NCBI GenBank assembly: GCA_036245525.1
Contig: BTPG01000002.1
Span: forward strand, 125,308,615 to 125,372,614
DNA from: Semisulcospira habei
Lineage: Eukaryota; Mollusca; Gastropoda; Semisulcospiridae
Length of the DNA: 64,000 nt
Direction: 5' to 3'
Both the position numbers and the translations under genes were made by a program. Every line of letters starts with the position of its first letter. Positions within the stretch are counted from its first letter, which is position 1. Shown one piece after another: positions 33,604 through 43,980 of this stretch. A model generated the notes under the pieces. The model was not told where the DNA came from and searched no databases. It was given only the letters and a program-made list of their open reading frames with translations.

Positions 33604-33909
33604 ACGACCATGAGAGTTCAAGGGTAGAGCCAGATTGGCTTGGCGCCCAGGGGCGGATTTGAGGGGGGTACAGCCCCCCCACCCCCGACCCAAAATTCTT
33701 TAAAATGCTATAAAGTCTCTTTGGGGGTGTTTGGACACCCCCCCCCCCCCACCTCCGCTTTTCCGGCCTGGAAGCAAGGTCTACCGTCGGGGAGGCCTTT
33801 TGTATGAAGTTGAAGGTCCCAGGCAACCCAAAAGTTGGACCCCCCCCCCCCCCCCATCGCCTCGAGGTAACTGATCCGCCCCTGGCGCTACCCTTGAACT
33901 CTCATGGTA
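33604..33909. mobile_element. Palindrome family C split by another element
   Basis: Left arm GACCATGAGAGTTCAAGGG to GGCTTGGCGCC (to 33647) and right arm GCGCTACCCTTGAACTCTC then ATGGT (33885-33909) are separated by the 237-bp unit at 33648-33884. Confidence 0.75.
33648..33884. mobile_element. hAT-like MITE with CAGGGGCGGAT ends
   Basis: Starts CAGGGGCGGAT and ends ATCCGCCCCTG, the end sequence typical of many hAT elements. The interior is C/G-run-rich, including long C runs near 33741 and 33841, and non-coding. The expected 8-bp target duplication is not clear; GGCGC occurs on both sides. Confidence 0.55.
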
Positions 33910-33954
33910 AATACTTCTCCTGCTTCAACGAGAGCGAGTTTTTAGCCACCACTC

Positions 33955-34215
33955 ATTTATCAGCTAATTTGGCACAGCCCTTGAACTCTCACGATAAACC
34001 TTTCTCTTGGCGCTGCGTGTGACAAGAGTGAGTTTAATTCACCACTCATTCATCAATAACGCTACACGCTAATCTGGCACAGCCCTTGAACTCTCACGAT
34101 AAACCTTTCTCCTGGCGCTGCGTGTGACAAGAGTGAGTTTAATCCACCAATCATTCATCAATAACGCTACACGCTAATCTGGCACCGCCCTTGAACATAC
34201 GCGGTCAATCTGCCT
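33955..34215. repeat. Tandem right arms of family C, 105-bp period
   Basis: CAGCCCTTGAACTCTCACG recurs at 33975 and 34080, and a relative (CCGCCCTTGAACATACGCG) at 34185, each preceded by GCTAATYTGGCAC. Between them lies CTGCGTGTGACAAGAGTGAG. Left arms are missing. Confidence 0.8.
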
Positions 34216-34446
34216 CCTGCTGAAAAAAAATAATGAACGCAAGTGCAGTCACGGTAAGCAGCACCCTTATTTTTCAATGACGCCATCATGCACAACGGTC
34301 ATCATGGACACGGCCACATATACGGTGACGAGATCAGAAACGGAGAACAATACATCATCCCGATTGAAACGTCCCTCACAGCTGGTTACACTGCGTCAGG
34401 AGTGAAAACAACCGCCCAGCCGTAAGCAAATGTAAACAACGGAAGG

Positions 34447-34668
34447 TTGGTTACTTCGGGTTTAACGTCCACAGCACCGAGGTCCTGACGGGCGGGTTAT
34501 GGGGGACAGGGAAATCTATTACCTATGGAGTACGTCCTGAACACTGATCAACTCAGGCGCACTCCAACTGTGCCACTTTGATTTACCAGGACCTTTCAAC
34601 GGACATGCTATTGAACAAATCCGTTTTTTTTTTCCCCTGGATTGTGAGTCCGGCTACCGGGGCCTCCA
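34447..34668 (-). mobile_element. tRNA-derived SINE, 5'-truncated copy
   Basis: Reads on the minus strand as the body and 3' end of the SINE at 21734-22046, ending GCTGTGGACGTTAAACCCG. The tRNA-like head is missing beyond CCCCGGTAGCC. Identity to the first copy is high by eye. Confidence 0.85.
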
Positions 34669-34721
34669 CAATCGGTAATAAAACTACGCGAAACCTGTAG
34701 AATTATTTGTGTTGTATACAG

Positions 34722-34935
34722 TTAACCCTTTTAGCCCCGGATCTCTACAGCAGGAGATGGCCTGACCATGATAATTCAAGGGTAGTGCCAGATTTGCTTG
34801 GCGCCTGAAGGCGCCAAGCTAATCTGGCACGACCCTTGAATTATCATAGTCAAGCTATCTCCTGCAGCTGCTACATAGTTGTTAGGCAACACCTCCAAAA
34901 TTTGAGAAATGGGACCTTGGCGCTAATAGGGTTAA
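34722..34935. mobile_element. Palindrome family C, reference copy (214 bp, TTAA to TTAA)
   Basis: TTAACCCTTTTAGCCCCGG at the left and GCTAATAGGGTTAA at the right. The central arms GACCATGATAATTCAAGGG ... GCGCC / GGCGCC ... CCCTTGAATTATCATAGTC are about 46 bp around the loop TGAA. The right flank carries CCTCCAAAATTTGAGAAATG, not matched on the left. Confidence 0.9.
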
Positions 34936-35564
34936 AAACAGACAATACCAAACCACGGCTGGTGAGTGGTGAATGAGTGAGTGAGTGGTGAATGAGTGAG
35001 TGAGTGAATGATTGAGTGCGTGCGCGTGCATGCATGTGTTTGCATCGGCGACAGCGCGAAATATTGAAATGACTGAAAACGGTGCACGGACCAGCTAAGG
35101 TCTCCTGAGGTGAAAAGTGGTCCTCGGTGGACAACTCCTAAATTGGGGGGGGGGGGGGGGGTGCGGGGGTGCGGGGGGGATTCCGAGCCTAAAGCTCATG
35201 CGTGCTGGTCAGTCACTTGGAACGCGTGAAACAAAACTCCACTGCCCCTCTGGTCATCGTTCAATCAGTTTCCAGGAAGCACCGTGCAACCTTGACTGTC
35301 AGCCGTGGACTGTCCGGCCGACCAGGAACAGGCAAAGTGGTGTCAGCGAGACGCACGGATCACTATAAGCCCCGACCCCCCCATCCCTACCCATACCCCC
35401 ATCCCCTCTTCAAATGCAAAGAGTTGATGAGGCTCTGTGTTTCTTGCAGCTGGATTCCTTTCACGTTTCCTCGCAAGCCAAAGAGAACAAACTTGAAGAC
35501 GTCGAAATCCGTGTCACGTCAAAGTGCACATTGACCGACCTCATTTCTAATACGCGAAAGTTAG
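34936..35564. other. No gene; (GAGT)n, poly-G and a decayed family A unit
   Basis: GAGT-type repeats at about 34965-35017; G run at about 35145-35163. 35345-35450 has GTCAGCGAGACGCACGGATC ... GAGGCTCTGTGTTTCTTGC, a worn family A unit with a C-rich centre. Confidence 0.5.
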
Positions 35565-35672
35565 TTAACCTCTGCACTGTCAAGACAATCTGAACAGGAT
35601 CCAACTGCAAGAGGCATAGATCCTCACGAGCCCCCGCAGTCGCGGGGGCTCATGAGGATCTATGCCTCTTGC
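35565..35672. mobile_element. Palindrome family A with left TTAA end
   Basis: TTAACCTCTGCACTGTCAAG starts the unit. The hairpin 35607-35672 has one mismatch (CACGAGC versus GCTCATG) and loop AGTC. The right terminus is not found. Confidence 0.85.
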
Positions 35673-35764
35673 TGACACCAATTATTGGACCGCTCAGTCT
35701 CTTTGGTGTTCAATTAAAAAAGACTTACGAAACAGAACGATTTGCATCTTATTGGTAGTCAATC

Positions 35765-35870
35765 TGTACTGACGAGCAAAAGAAATGCGGCATTTTTGGA
35801 ATCATCGGAAACACGAAACTTGTTTCGGATTATTCCCAAAATGTCGCATTTCCTTTTCCTCGTCAGTATA
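35765..35870. repeat. Palindrome family H, copy 1
   Basis: TGTACTGACGAGCAAAAGAA and TTCCTTTTCCTCGTCAGTATA pair, as do GGAATCATCGGAAAC and GTTTCGGATTATTCC, enclosing AAATGCGGCATT. A longer relative is at 49869-50036. Confidence 0.8.
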
Positions 35871-35885
35871 CAATAGCTGAAACTA

Positions 35886-35889
<4 letters not shown>

Positions 35890-35963
<74 letters not shown>
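35890..35963. repeat. (GT)n microsatellite
   Basis: A pure GT run of about 37 units next to palindrome H. Confidence 0.97.
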
Positions 35964-35966
<3 letters not shown>

Positions 35967-36243
35967 CTTTGTTTCTTGTTTTTACACAAACGACAACCGT
36001 CACTGACCAGCCAGCATGCATGGGGGGAAAAAAAACCACCAGAAACCTTGGCAGTATCCTCCATCCGTTCATCGTCAGTCAGTGATGGAAACCGCACGTG
36101 CGTGCATAAGCCAGCATACGCATGCAGTTGCCAACGACGTGTGCTGGCGTGTGATTTTCGGCCTTATGGCGAGGCCAGACTCGCAGACCCGTACGCAATA
36201 CTACTCGGGTCCAGAAATCAAAGACTTCGCCGGACGCATGCCG

Positions 36244-36308
36244 GCGCTGGTCTGCGATTTCTCACCTCGCGTCGCAGAGCCACAAGGTGCGAAATCACAG
36301 ACCGTGGT
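36244..36308. repeat. Palindrome family F, diverged copy
   Basis: GCGCTGGTCTGCGATTTCTC and GCGAAATCACAGACCGTGG surround TCGCGTCGCAGAGCCAC. A left-arm-like GTGCTGGCGTGTGATTTTCG lies 100 bp upstream. Confidence 0.6.
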
Positions 36309-36507
36309 CCAATTCGTGCCCATCAGACGCGCGTGAGCGAGTGAGAAGCGGGCGGGCGGGGTGGCGGGGGGCGGGGACTTCGGTGCGCGCAATGGATTGG
36401 TTCCGATCAGCTCACGCGCGGTCAAAGCTAGATGTCTGTCAGGGGCATAGATGCCCAAAGTCTTCAACCAAGCGGTGTACATTTTCGTGAGCTGATCTAA
36501 CTGTCTA

Positions 36508-36713
36508 CAAGAGGCATAGATCTTCAAGATCCCCCGCAGTTGCGGGGGCTCATGAAGATCTATACCTCTTGCGGTCAATGTTTCTGTTCCTAGGTTCAAT
36601 ACTGAACTGGGTCTATTCCTGTGCTGAAGAACGTACGAAAATGTATTTACAAGAGGCACAGATCTTCATGCGCCCCCGCAGTTGCGGGGCACATGAAGAT
36701 CTATACCTCATGC
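36508..36713. mobile_element. Two family A hairpins, CTTCA subtype
   Basis: Hairpins at 36508-36572 and 36650-36713, both with GATCTTCA / TGAAGATC arms and the loop centre GCAGTTGC. Half copies flank them at 36443-36470 and 36767-36801. The cluster implies local duplication. Confidence 0.85.
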
Positions 36714-36801
36714 TGTAAATGTTTATGTTGCTATCTCCAAGAACTTATGCTGGCCCGAATGCTGCAACAAGTGCAGGGGTTATGAGGATAAGTACCTCCT
36801 G

Positions 36802-38057
36802 ATCACTACGATGTACCTCTGTGTCTCTGTGACGTACCTTTCTCTCTTTCTCCCACTCTCTACGCATTGTTCTATGTTCACATCGTGCTGGCCCTATAGC
36901 TGGAACTCTGCCTAAACCCGTCTGCCCCATGTATGTCACAGTTCCGCCAGTGAAGGGTGAGGGGGGGACAGGGGTACTTGAGGAGCATATGACGAGCAGT
37001 CCATGGTAGTCTCGCCAGACTAGTGAACGGGTGTGGGTGCCCTCACTTTTCTGTGATAGCGCGTTGGACTACAGTACTGCACAAGTCGATGTGCACAACG
37101 TAGTGTTCAAGTCACCTGTTGAAAAACGGGCGTCTGTCGCGAGGGCTCTAGGTGTGTGTTGTTATCGTTCCTCTCACACGCACGGCAGGCAGTGCGCTGC
37201 AATTGTACACAGTGCACGCTTCTTTTCAAAGGGATTTTCTCTCTGAGTGACTGACAGAACTTCTATCAACCGCCAGGGTAACTCAGTTGCAGCTTTATGC
37301 CAGGAAACAGAAAAAAGTTTTTTTTTTTTTTTTTCAAAGAGAAACCTTACTAGGCTTCAGCTCCTTTCAAACATCAACCGGCAACACCACGGTCAATACA
37401 TCTGCCAATACATATATTGGTTCTTTTCACGTGTGACCGGAAAAAAACAACAGAGCAGACAAGCAGTTTCTCTCTCTCTCTTGTGGAATATTGATCGTTT
37501 TAAAACGATTTTATTTTCTGAGAGCTGCTCACAAAGAAAGTTTTTATGCAGTGAAACAAACACGTTTTTAACTCACTGACAGTCAGTGCAGCGGTTTGTT
37601 TCCAAGACCAGGAAGCAACCAAACTGGATTTTCTTGAATGGTTCTCAGAAACGACGCCCGCTTTTCAAATTCACTGCTATTAACAGGTGCAAGCGGGAAA
37701 CAGCGTATGTGTTTGTGTGGCCGAGTGTACAGTGACGTGAGCAAAGGGTAAACCGCGTATCGCCCAGCAAGCTGAAGTATCTGCGCAAAAAGTCGACAAG
37801 AATGATCAAATGACCAATGCCCGTTAGAAGACTGTTTCATCACCGTGCTCTGCCGCCTAATCGCTCAGTGCAATCCAAGTCTCGGTAGGCAGAAGAGAAA
37901 GGCAATAAGGATTATCAGTTCCACAGACAGCGCACTGCGTCCACGACTGATGCGGACGTTCACTTGAGTGCGGACATTGAGCAGACGTGTCCCTGAAAGT
38001 GGCTAAGCGAGTTTCCAGCCCCGAGTGTGAGAGGTGAGAAATTAATCTATAAACCCA
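36802..38057. other. No gene recognised
   Basis: T18 run near 37319-37334. Several short open frames (for example 37247-37579) but no domain, splice pattern or repeat match by eye. Confidence 0.45.
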
Positions 38058-38255
38058 TTAACTCATTCAGCCCGACGGCCGTATTTCCCAAATTTTGGAG
38101 GGGTCATCTAATGACTATGCACCAGTTGCAGGAGATGGATCGATCACGATAATTCAAGGGCAGTGCCAGATTAGCTTGGCGCCGACAGGCACTACCCTTG
38201 AATTATCATGGTGGACCCATCTCCTGTTGTAGCGCGTCAGGACTGAATGGGTTAA
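38058..38255. mobile_element. Palindrome family C, TTAA to TTAA (198 bp), reversed flanks
   Basis: TTAACTCATTCAGCCCGACG at left and GGACTGAATGGGTTAA at right. The asymmetric flank CCCAAATTTTGGAGGGGTC lies on the left, opposite to the 34722 copy, so this unit is in inverted orientation. The right arm lacks about 18 bp after GCGCCGACAGG. Confidence 0.88.
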
Positions 38256-38485
38256 GGTTTGCCGGCCAGTGCCAGGTGTTGGTATCAATTGTGGAGGCTC
38301 ACGGACACTGCACGGAACTGGCCGAGCTGACTTCAAATAAAATACTTCTCCTTCTCAACGCCAGGTTTGAACACTTGTCTTTTGTAATGATCTTGCTTCT
38401 TAATATACAGGTCGGCCTCACTGTATCGCGGTACCCGGGAGCAATCAAGTCAGACCGCGTTTTTCGTGACAACGTTATTGTTGTG

Positions 38486-38487
<2 letters not shown>

Positions 38488-38542
<55 letters not shown>

Positions 38543-38765
38543 GATGATTTATCAGGCGCCTATACACAGTAAAATGTTCTAGGCGCCGTACATACGAACC
38601 AGAAAAATATTACACAAAAAGTGACAAAACCAAAAGCCACATTACAAATTACTCAGAAGAACAGAAAATGACTGAATACACGAACTCTGATATAGTCAAT
38701 GAGATGGGGAAAAGATGTGTTTTAAGACAGCGTTTAAATTTAGACGGAATTCTGAAGAAAACTAA
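38488..38765 (-). mobile_element. 3' end of an L2/CR1-like LINE
   Basis: (AAT)n at 38490-38540, stem segment CAGGCGCCTAT ... TCTAGGCGCC, about 120 bp of UTR, then minus-strand codons reading KFKRCLKTHLFPISLT. Strongly 5'-truncated. Confidence 0.7.
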
Positions 38766-38783
38766 GCAAAAGGTCCTCAGCCC

Positions 38784-38843
38784 GACGTCAGCCTTACCTG
38801 GCCCGCGCACAACAGTGTGCGGGCCAGCAGTAAGGCTGACGTC
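38784..38843. repeat. Palindrome family G, copy 1
   Basis: GACGTCAGCCTTACCTGGCC with CGCGCAC pairs with GTGTGCGGGCCAGCAG and TAAGGCTGACGTC, loop AACA. The CGCGGGCCAGCAG motif recurs in the copy at 54335. Confidence 0.75.
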
Positions 38844-40015
38844 TTTGCGCCTTATATTCGATACCGCGAAATACTGGAGCGCTTCAACTCCCGAGGATTG
38901 AACTCAGCTGCTGATTTCCTGTACTTGCATATTTCTGTCGCTAAATAACACCATATTATATGGTCTTACATAGCGACATATATATATATATATGCACCTG
39001 ATGAGATCCCATTCTTATTTGATGTAGTTTGTTTGAACAAAGACAGCTAGCTGTGAAGTTTGAAAGAAACACAGAAGCGAACCGAACAAGGAGTAAGTAA
39101 ATACTTCTCGATGTTTGAATTCATTTCTGTGACTCTTTCAAACGTCACTCTGCAGCTAGCTGCCCAATGGAAAAAGTTTGACAAATCTTGAGAAAGTTGC
39201 ATAATTTCTAGGAGCCAGTGATCACAAAAGTATATTGACGCAAATGTATTTCTCCACTGGGGAATTAATCATGATTTATTTTTAAATAATACAAATACTT
39301 GTGAAGGAATCCACCCTCAGCCGTTCTGCGGGACAAATATGTACACGCACCGCACGAGGAGCGAAATGACGTCATTGTGGGCTTCGCGTCATGACGGAAG
39401 TTACCTGCACGACGCTTTGCGTCAAATCCTTCACCACTGTCTATTATTGTGTACACGGCGTCCTGCGAATAACGATGTCATGACGTCAAGTTCACAATAG
39501 CGTCATTTTGATGCTCGTGCTACTGACCTTGAGAATGACTATCTTATTTTTCACAAGTTTGTATTATTGTTGTTGTTTTTTTTGTGTTTGTTTTTTCAAA
39601 CATTATAATTAATTCCGCAGTGGAAAGACACGTTTGCCTTCCATACTTGTTCAAGACTTGTTCATCACTGAACCTGAGACAAGCTGCACTGCGCAATTGA
39701 AAACTATGTGTGAACAGTGCGCAGAAAATACAACAAATACTCGTACGCATACTGTGCTGGATTTTGCGCTTTGCGGTCCAAGCCATAATGTTCAAAATCA
39801 CAGACCAGCGCCTACCTTCTCCATCTGCAACTGGCAACGACCGGCATACATGATTTCTGGCCTAATTTGTTAGGCAGCGAGAAAATCGGACGCAAATGCG
39901 TGGCATGACAATGAAACCTGCTTCCGTGTGACCCGGCCTCACATCATCGTTAATCGTTCGCTCATTACTGCGGGAATCGTTTATTCCGAAAGGCACCGTA
40001 AACACCGCCCCCAAC
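38844..40015. other. No gene; two CRE-like sites and a family F half
   Basis: Perfect TGACGTCA octamers at 39367-39374 and 39481-39488. A family F relative at about 39751-39811 (GCTGGATTTTGCG ... CAAAATCACAGACCAGCGC). No ORF of note. Confidence 0.5.
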
Positions 40016-40046
40016 TTCAAGAGGCATAGATCCTCATGAGCCTCCC
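40016..40046. repeat. Palindrome family A, left arm only
   Basis: TTCAAGAGGCATAGATCC then TCATGAGCCTCCCTC, with no right arm. Confidence 0.65.
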
Positions 40047-40192
40047 TCAGGTGTACACCCGTGTACCTCCTACGAATGGGTTTGCTCTGCCCTTATTATC
40101 CCGACCACTTCACGACTAGCAGTGAACAGGTTTCTAATTGGTTCCTAAAGACAACCGCTACGGTGACACATCCTATCTCCGACACACAAAGA

Positions 40193-40559
40193 TTGATTGA
40201 TTGATTGTACATTGCTTAACGTCCCGACAGCAACAAGGCTTTCTCAGGACGTGCCTGCACTGCTTGTGAAAAAAAAACTAAACAGAACATTGAATTATGT
40301 CGCCAGCCGGTCAAATACATTAAATAAACCTAACACATGGGGCCTAAATAAAGCTAAGACCATTTAGCAATACACATCCAATATCAAGAGCTACAGGCAG
40401 TGCAGACAGTAGGGAGAGTTTTAAAAAGGCAAATACAGGTGAATGGACCTCGGGTAGACAGAAACACATGCCCCAGAATAGAGAGAAAACCAGGGTGACC
40501 CTGGGAACTAAAAAGTACCTAACCCCACCCAAGTCCCCCAGGGCAGACCCGGGTGGGGG
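40193..40559 (-). mobile_element. SINE-like retroelement, copy 2, with 12-bp target duplication
   Basis: Same unit as 3264-3643. Flanking GACACACAAAGA at 40181-40192 and 40560-40571. The tail here is TTGA x3 on the plus strand, i.e. (ATCA)n on the element strand, which fixes its 3' end. A deletion removes about 20 bp (the CACCCTGTGGGGCTGAC part) relative to the other copies. It sits in a worn family A-like hairpin (to about 40630). Confidence 0.9.
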
Positions 40560-40758
40560 GACACACAAAGACTCTCACGACCCTTTTCAGGCTTCGAGGC
40601 CTAACGAGAATCTATGCCTCTCGCTGACCAGCTGTTCATTTATATGCGCGTCCCTCAGAGAGGATCGTTAGGCGTCCCGTGTACTGCCGTAATGGCCTGC
40701 GCGGCTAATTGGAGGCGCCGTAAATACACGAGGCGTGAGTTTAATAACTCTTTAATTC

Positions 40759-40842
40759 TTTAAGTCATTCGAGACGCGCTGCGTCCGGATACGCGGCATA
40801 AAGCCGTGTACTATCCGGGCGCAGCACGTCTCGAATGTGCTA
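40759..40842. mobile_element. Palindrome family D, copy 2
   Basis: TTAAGTCATTCGAGACGCGC, TCCGGATACGCGGC, loop ATAA, GCCGTGTACTATCCGG and GCACGTCTCGAATGTGCTAA. The right end has CTAA for TTAA. Confidence 0.8.
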
Positions 40843-40856
40843 ACAGGTTCTGCAAC

Positions 40857-41623
40857 TAATAATTACGGTATTTATAATGCGCTTATCTTATAATAATTAT
40901 AACTCTAAGCGCGCACTCACAACTCTCGCACGCATGCGCACGCTTTAGACAACGACTCACGAACCACAAATAGAGAAATACATTACGACAGTCCACTTAG
41001 GGTGGGGAGTGTGGTGGTATAGTGCTAGAACTGTTGAAAGAGGTGAGTTTTGAGGGCGGACTGGAAGGAGGAGAGAGAGTGTTTCTGACGGAGAGAGAGT
41101 GGGAGAGTGTTCCAGGTGGATGGACCGTATACCTGCTCAAACTCCTCCACTGGCTCCCAATCCCCCAACGCATCCAATACAAAGTTCTGTCTCTCTGCTA
41201 CAAATCCCTGAACAACTGCGCTCCTGCCTATCTCTCTAACTTACTTCACCCCTACACACCTTCCCGCTCTCTCCGCTCTGCCTCCGACCCTCTCCGCCTC
41301 CACATCCCTCGCACCAAACTTAACACTTTCGGCCCCCGCTCCTTCTCCGTCTACGGTCCATCCACCTGGAACACTCTCCCACTCTCTCTCCGTCAGAAAC
41401 ACTCTCTCTCCTCCTTCCAGTCCGCCCTCAAACTCACCTCTTTCAACAGTTTTAGCACTATATCACCACACTCCCCACCCCAAGCTGACCGTCGTAATGT
41501 ATTTCACTGTTTGTGGTACGTGAGTCATTGTCTAAAGCGTGCGCATGCGTGCGCGAGTTGTGAGTGTGCGCTTAGAGTTATAATTATTATAATATAAGCG
41601 CATTATAAATACCGTAATTATTA
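40857..41623. mobile_element. Head-to-head duplicated LINE 3' end (fold-back)
   Basis: The 273-bp left arm (40857-41129) is an inverted copy of 41352-41623, roughly 93% alike by eye, around a 222-bp centre. The right half is a plus-strand L2/CR1-type ORF2 end: LLHWLPIPQRIQYKVLSLCY, APAYLSNLLHPY, STWNTLPLSLRQ and FQSALKLTSFN, followed by its UTR with GCGCATGCGTGCG and an (ATT)n tail. The left arm is the same 3' end on the minus strand. Confidence 0.85.
41130..41520 (+). pseudogene. L2/CR1-like LINE ORF2 C-terminus
   Basis: About 130 codons open from the centre of the fold-back into its right arm. LHWLPIPQRIQYK and the later WNTLP are hallmarks of the ORF2 tail in CR1, L2 and Rex-type elements. 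No RT core is present. Confidence 0.8.
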
Positions 41624-41639
41624 TTATTATTATTTATAC

Positions 41640-42132
41640 TGAGAAGGAGCGGGTGACGAAAGTGCTGAGTTTGGTGCGGCGGATGATCCTAGATCCTAGA
41701 CGACGAGATCTGTTGTTGAGGGCCATTTTCACGGGATGATGGACACAATTGCAAAACGAACCAAACTCGCGTCCTTAATCCGCAGCACAAGCATCTAGCA
41801 AGGAATCTTTCCGGAACGGTAACGGCTCGCGCTCCGAACTCCCGTCACTCCCGAGTCGCTTACTGATCAGTATCGACGCCCGACACTTTGATGGACGTAG
41901 TTTAATTATTCTGCTGACGTTAACACACCTAAATCAATATGAACTTGATTGCCATAAATCTATACATAAGCCTTAGGACATTGATTCGGCGCGTGGACGA
42001 GTGCATCTTTTGCTGAGAACAACACCTTAAACAAACAAGCGGCATGGTAATGATATAACGAGTGAAGCCATGCGAACGCTTTTGTGTGTGTGCAGCCACC
42101 GGGGTTGTCAACTTTACGGGTGACAGCACGGT
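41640..42132. other. No gene recognised
   Basis: Unassigned moderate-GC sequence with no domain or repeat seen. Confidence 0.45.
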
Positions 42133-42348
42133 TTAACTCATTCAGCCCCGACACACCACAGCAAGACATGGATCGAGCATGACAGTTCAAGGGTGGTGCC
42201 AGAATAGCTTGGCGCCCATAGGCGCCAAGCTATTCTGACACCACCCTTGAACTATCATGCTCGATCTGTCTCTGGAATTGTGATAAGAGTCCTTCAGAGG
42301 GCAACTTCAAAACTGGGGTATTTCGGTCCTTGGTCTAGAGTGTGTTAA
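42133..42348. mobile_element. Palindrome family C, GGTGGTGCCAGAATAGC subtype
   Basis: TTAACTCATTCAGCCCCGAC to GTGTTAA, 216 bp. The arms TTCAAGGGTGGTGCCAG / CTGACACCACCCTTGAA enclose AATAGCTTGGCGCC, loop CATA and the complement. Its right TTAA (42345-42348) is also the left end of the next element. Confidence 0.9.
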
Positions 42349-42435
42349 CCCCTTCAGTGCCAGCTGACGCAGACTGTGTTTATGCAATCATCGTTAATTC
42401 AACCCCGCTCCCTCCCCCCCCACCCCACCCCACCA

Positions 42436-42447
42436 CCCCCCCCCCCC

Positions 42448-42487
<40 letters not shown>
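42436..42487. repeat. C14A38 composite homopolymer
   Basis: C at 42436-42449 directly joined to A at 42450-42487. Comparable tracts lie at 32240-32279 and 49757-49800. Confidence 0.93.
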
Positions 42488-42493
<6 letters not shown>

Positions 42494-42560
42494 AAAAAAA
42501 TGCTAGCTGTGCCAGGATGATGCCAGTGGTGTCAGCGAGAGGCCTGGGTCCACAAACCTT

Positions 42561-43434
42561 GTCTTTTATTACCGCTAGGAGATCAACAGGCGTCGGGACC
42601 AGAACGCCAGGTTGCATACCTAGGTCGGACCAGTCTTTTATTACCGCTAGGAGATCAACAGGCGTCGGGACCAGAACGCCAGGTTGCATACCTAGGTGGG
42701 ACCAGTCTTTTATTACCGCTAGGAGATCAACAGGCGTCGGGACCAGAACGCCAGGTTGCATACCTAGGTGGGACCAGTCTTTTATTACCGCTAGGAGATC
42801 AACAGGCGTCGGGACCAGAACGCCAGGTTGCATACCTAGGTGGGACCAGTCTTTTATTACCGCTAGGAGATCAACAGGCGTCGGGACCAGAACGCCAGGT
42901 TGCATACCTAGGTGGGACCAGTCTTTTATTACCGCTAGGAGATCAACAGGCGTCGGGACCAGAACGCCAGGTTGCATACCTGGGTGGGACCAGTCTTTTA
43001 TTACCGCTAGGAGATCAACAGGCGTCGGGACCAGAACGCCAGGTTGCATACCTAGGTGGGACCAGTCTTTTATTACCGCTAGGAGATCAACAGGCGTCGG
43101 GACCAGAACGCCAGGTTGCATACCTGGGTGGGACCAGTCTTTTATTACCGCTAGGAGATCAACAGGCGTCGGGACCAGAACGCCAGGTTGCATACCTAGG
43201 TGGGACCAGTCTTTTATTACCGCTAGGAGATCAACAGGCGTCGGGACCAGAACGCCAGGTTGCATACCTAGGTGGGACCAGTCTTTTATTACCGCTAGGA
43301 GATCAACAGGCGTCGGGACCAGAACGCCAGGTTGCATACCTGGGTGGGACCAGTCTTTTATTACCGCTAGGAGATCAACAGGCGTCGGGACCAGAACGCC
43401 AGGTTGCATACCTGGGTGGGACCAGTCTTTTATT
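42561..43434. repeat. 72-bp minisatellite, block 1, about 12 monomers
   Basis: The monomer contains TTTTATTACCGCTAGGAGAT, CAACAGGCGTCGGGACCAG and AACGCCAGGTTGCATACC, with TAGGT/TGGGT as the main variant. The period is exactly 72 (24 codons) without stops, which produces long spurious reading frames on both strands. Monomers are nearly identical. Confidence 0.97.
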
Positions 43435-43980
43435 GTCTAGGCATCCTGTCTCGGAAGACAATGGAGTATATGCGCTTGCTGGGTCAGTCACTGGAGTGAC
43501 CTCTCCAGGGCGCAAGCCTGGGCGAAGTGTATGGAGATCCTGGGGTGCCCAGTCGTCAAGATCCCCCTCTCGGCCTCGCTGATGTATCCAAAGGAATGCA
43601 AAGCAGTACGTTTGGCACCAGTTTGGCTGCAGGAGCTGCCAGAACAGTGCGTGAATACAGGCAGCTGTCTGCCTTCGGGGCTCCACTCCTGATTTGAAGG
43701 GTTTACTCCCCCACATTTGGCCGTTGGATCCAACCTGATCTCCTCCGTCCTCTAGCCGTTGGCTGTCAGAAACAGCTCATCCGCCTAGTGGTGCAATGTG
43801 AACACCACCCCCTCACGTGGTTTAGCCCACCAGCTGAGGTGGTTTGCCAGGGTGTGGCACTTGGAGCCAGCACGTGAGAGATTAAGGAGATGGATGAGGA
43901 CCAGTGATGCCCGTCCGTCCTATGTAGGACGCAGCTGCCGAACAGCAAAGGTGCTACCTCTATCCAGAGCCCCCTACACC
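43435..43980. mobile_element. 546-bp insertion in the minisatellite, 13-bp target duplication
   Basis: CCAGTCTTTTATT occurs at 43422-43434 and 43981-43993, and the array phase resumes exactly. The insert begins GTCTAGGCATCCTGTC and ends CCCCCTACACC. It is unique in the window, with no recognisable domain or poly-A. It could be a retroposed segment or part of an unrecognised SINE/LINE. The array's own periodicity means the duplication must be read with care. Confidence 0.65.

Noticed and set aside
36016..36344. Open frames at 35889-36344 as a gene
   Set aside because: Begin in a GT repeat and run through diverged family F palindromes; no domain or splice signal.
43375..43733. Minus-strand frames over the 546-bp insertion as a gene
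   Set aside because: About 110 codons partly made of array sequence, no domain, and the rest of the insert is closed in that frame.
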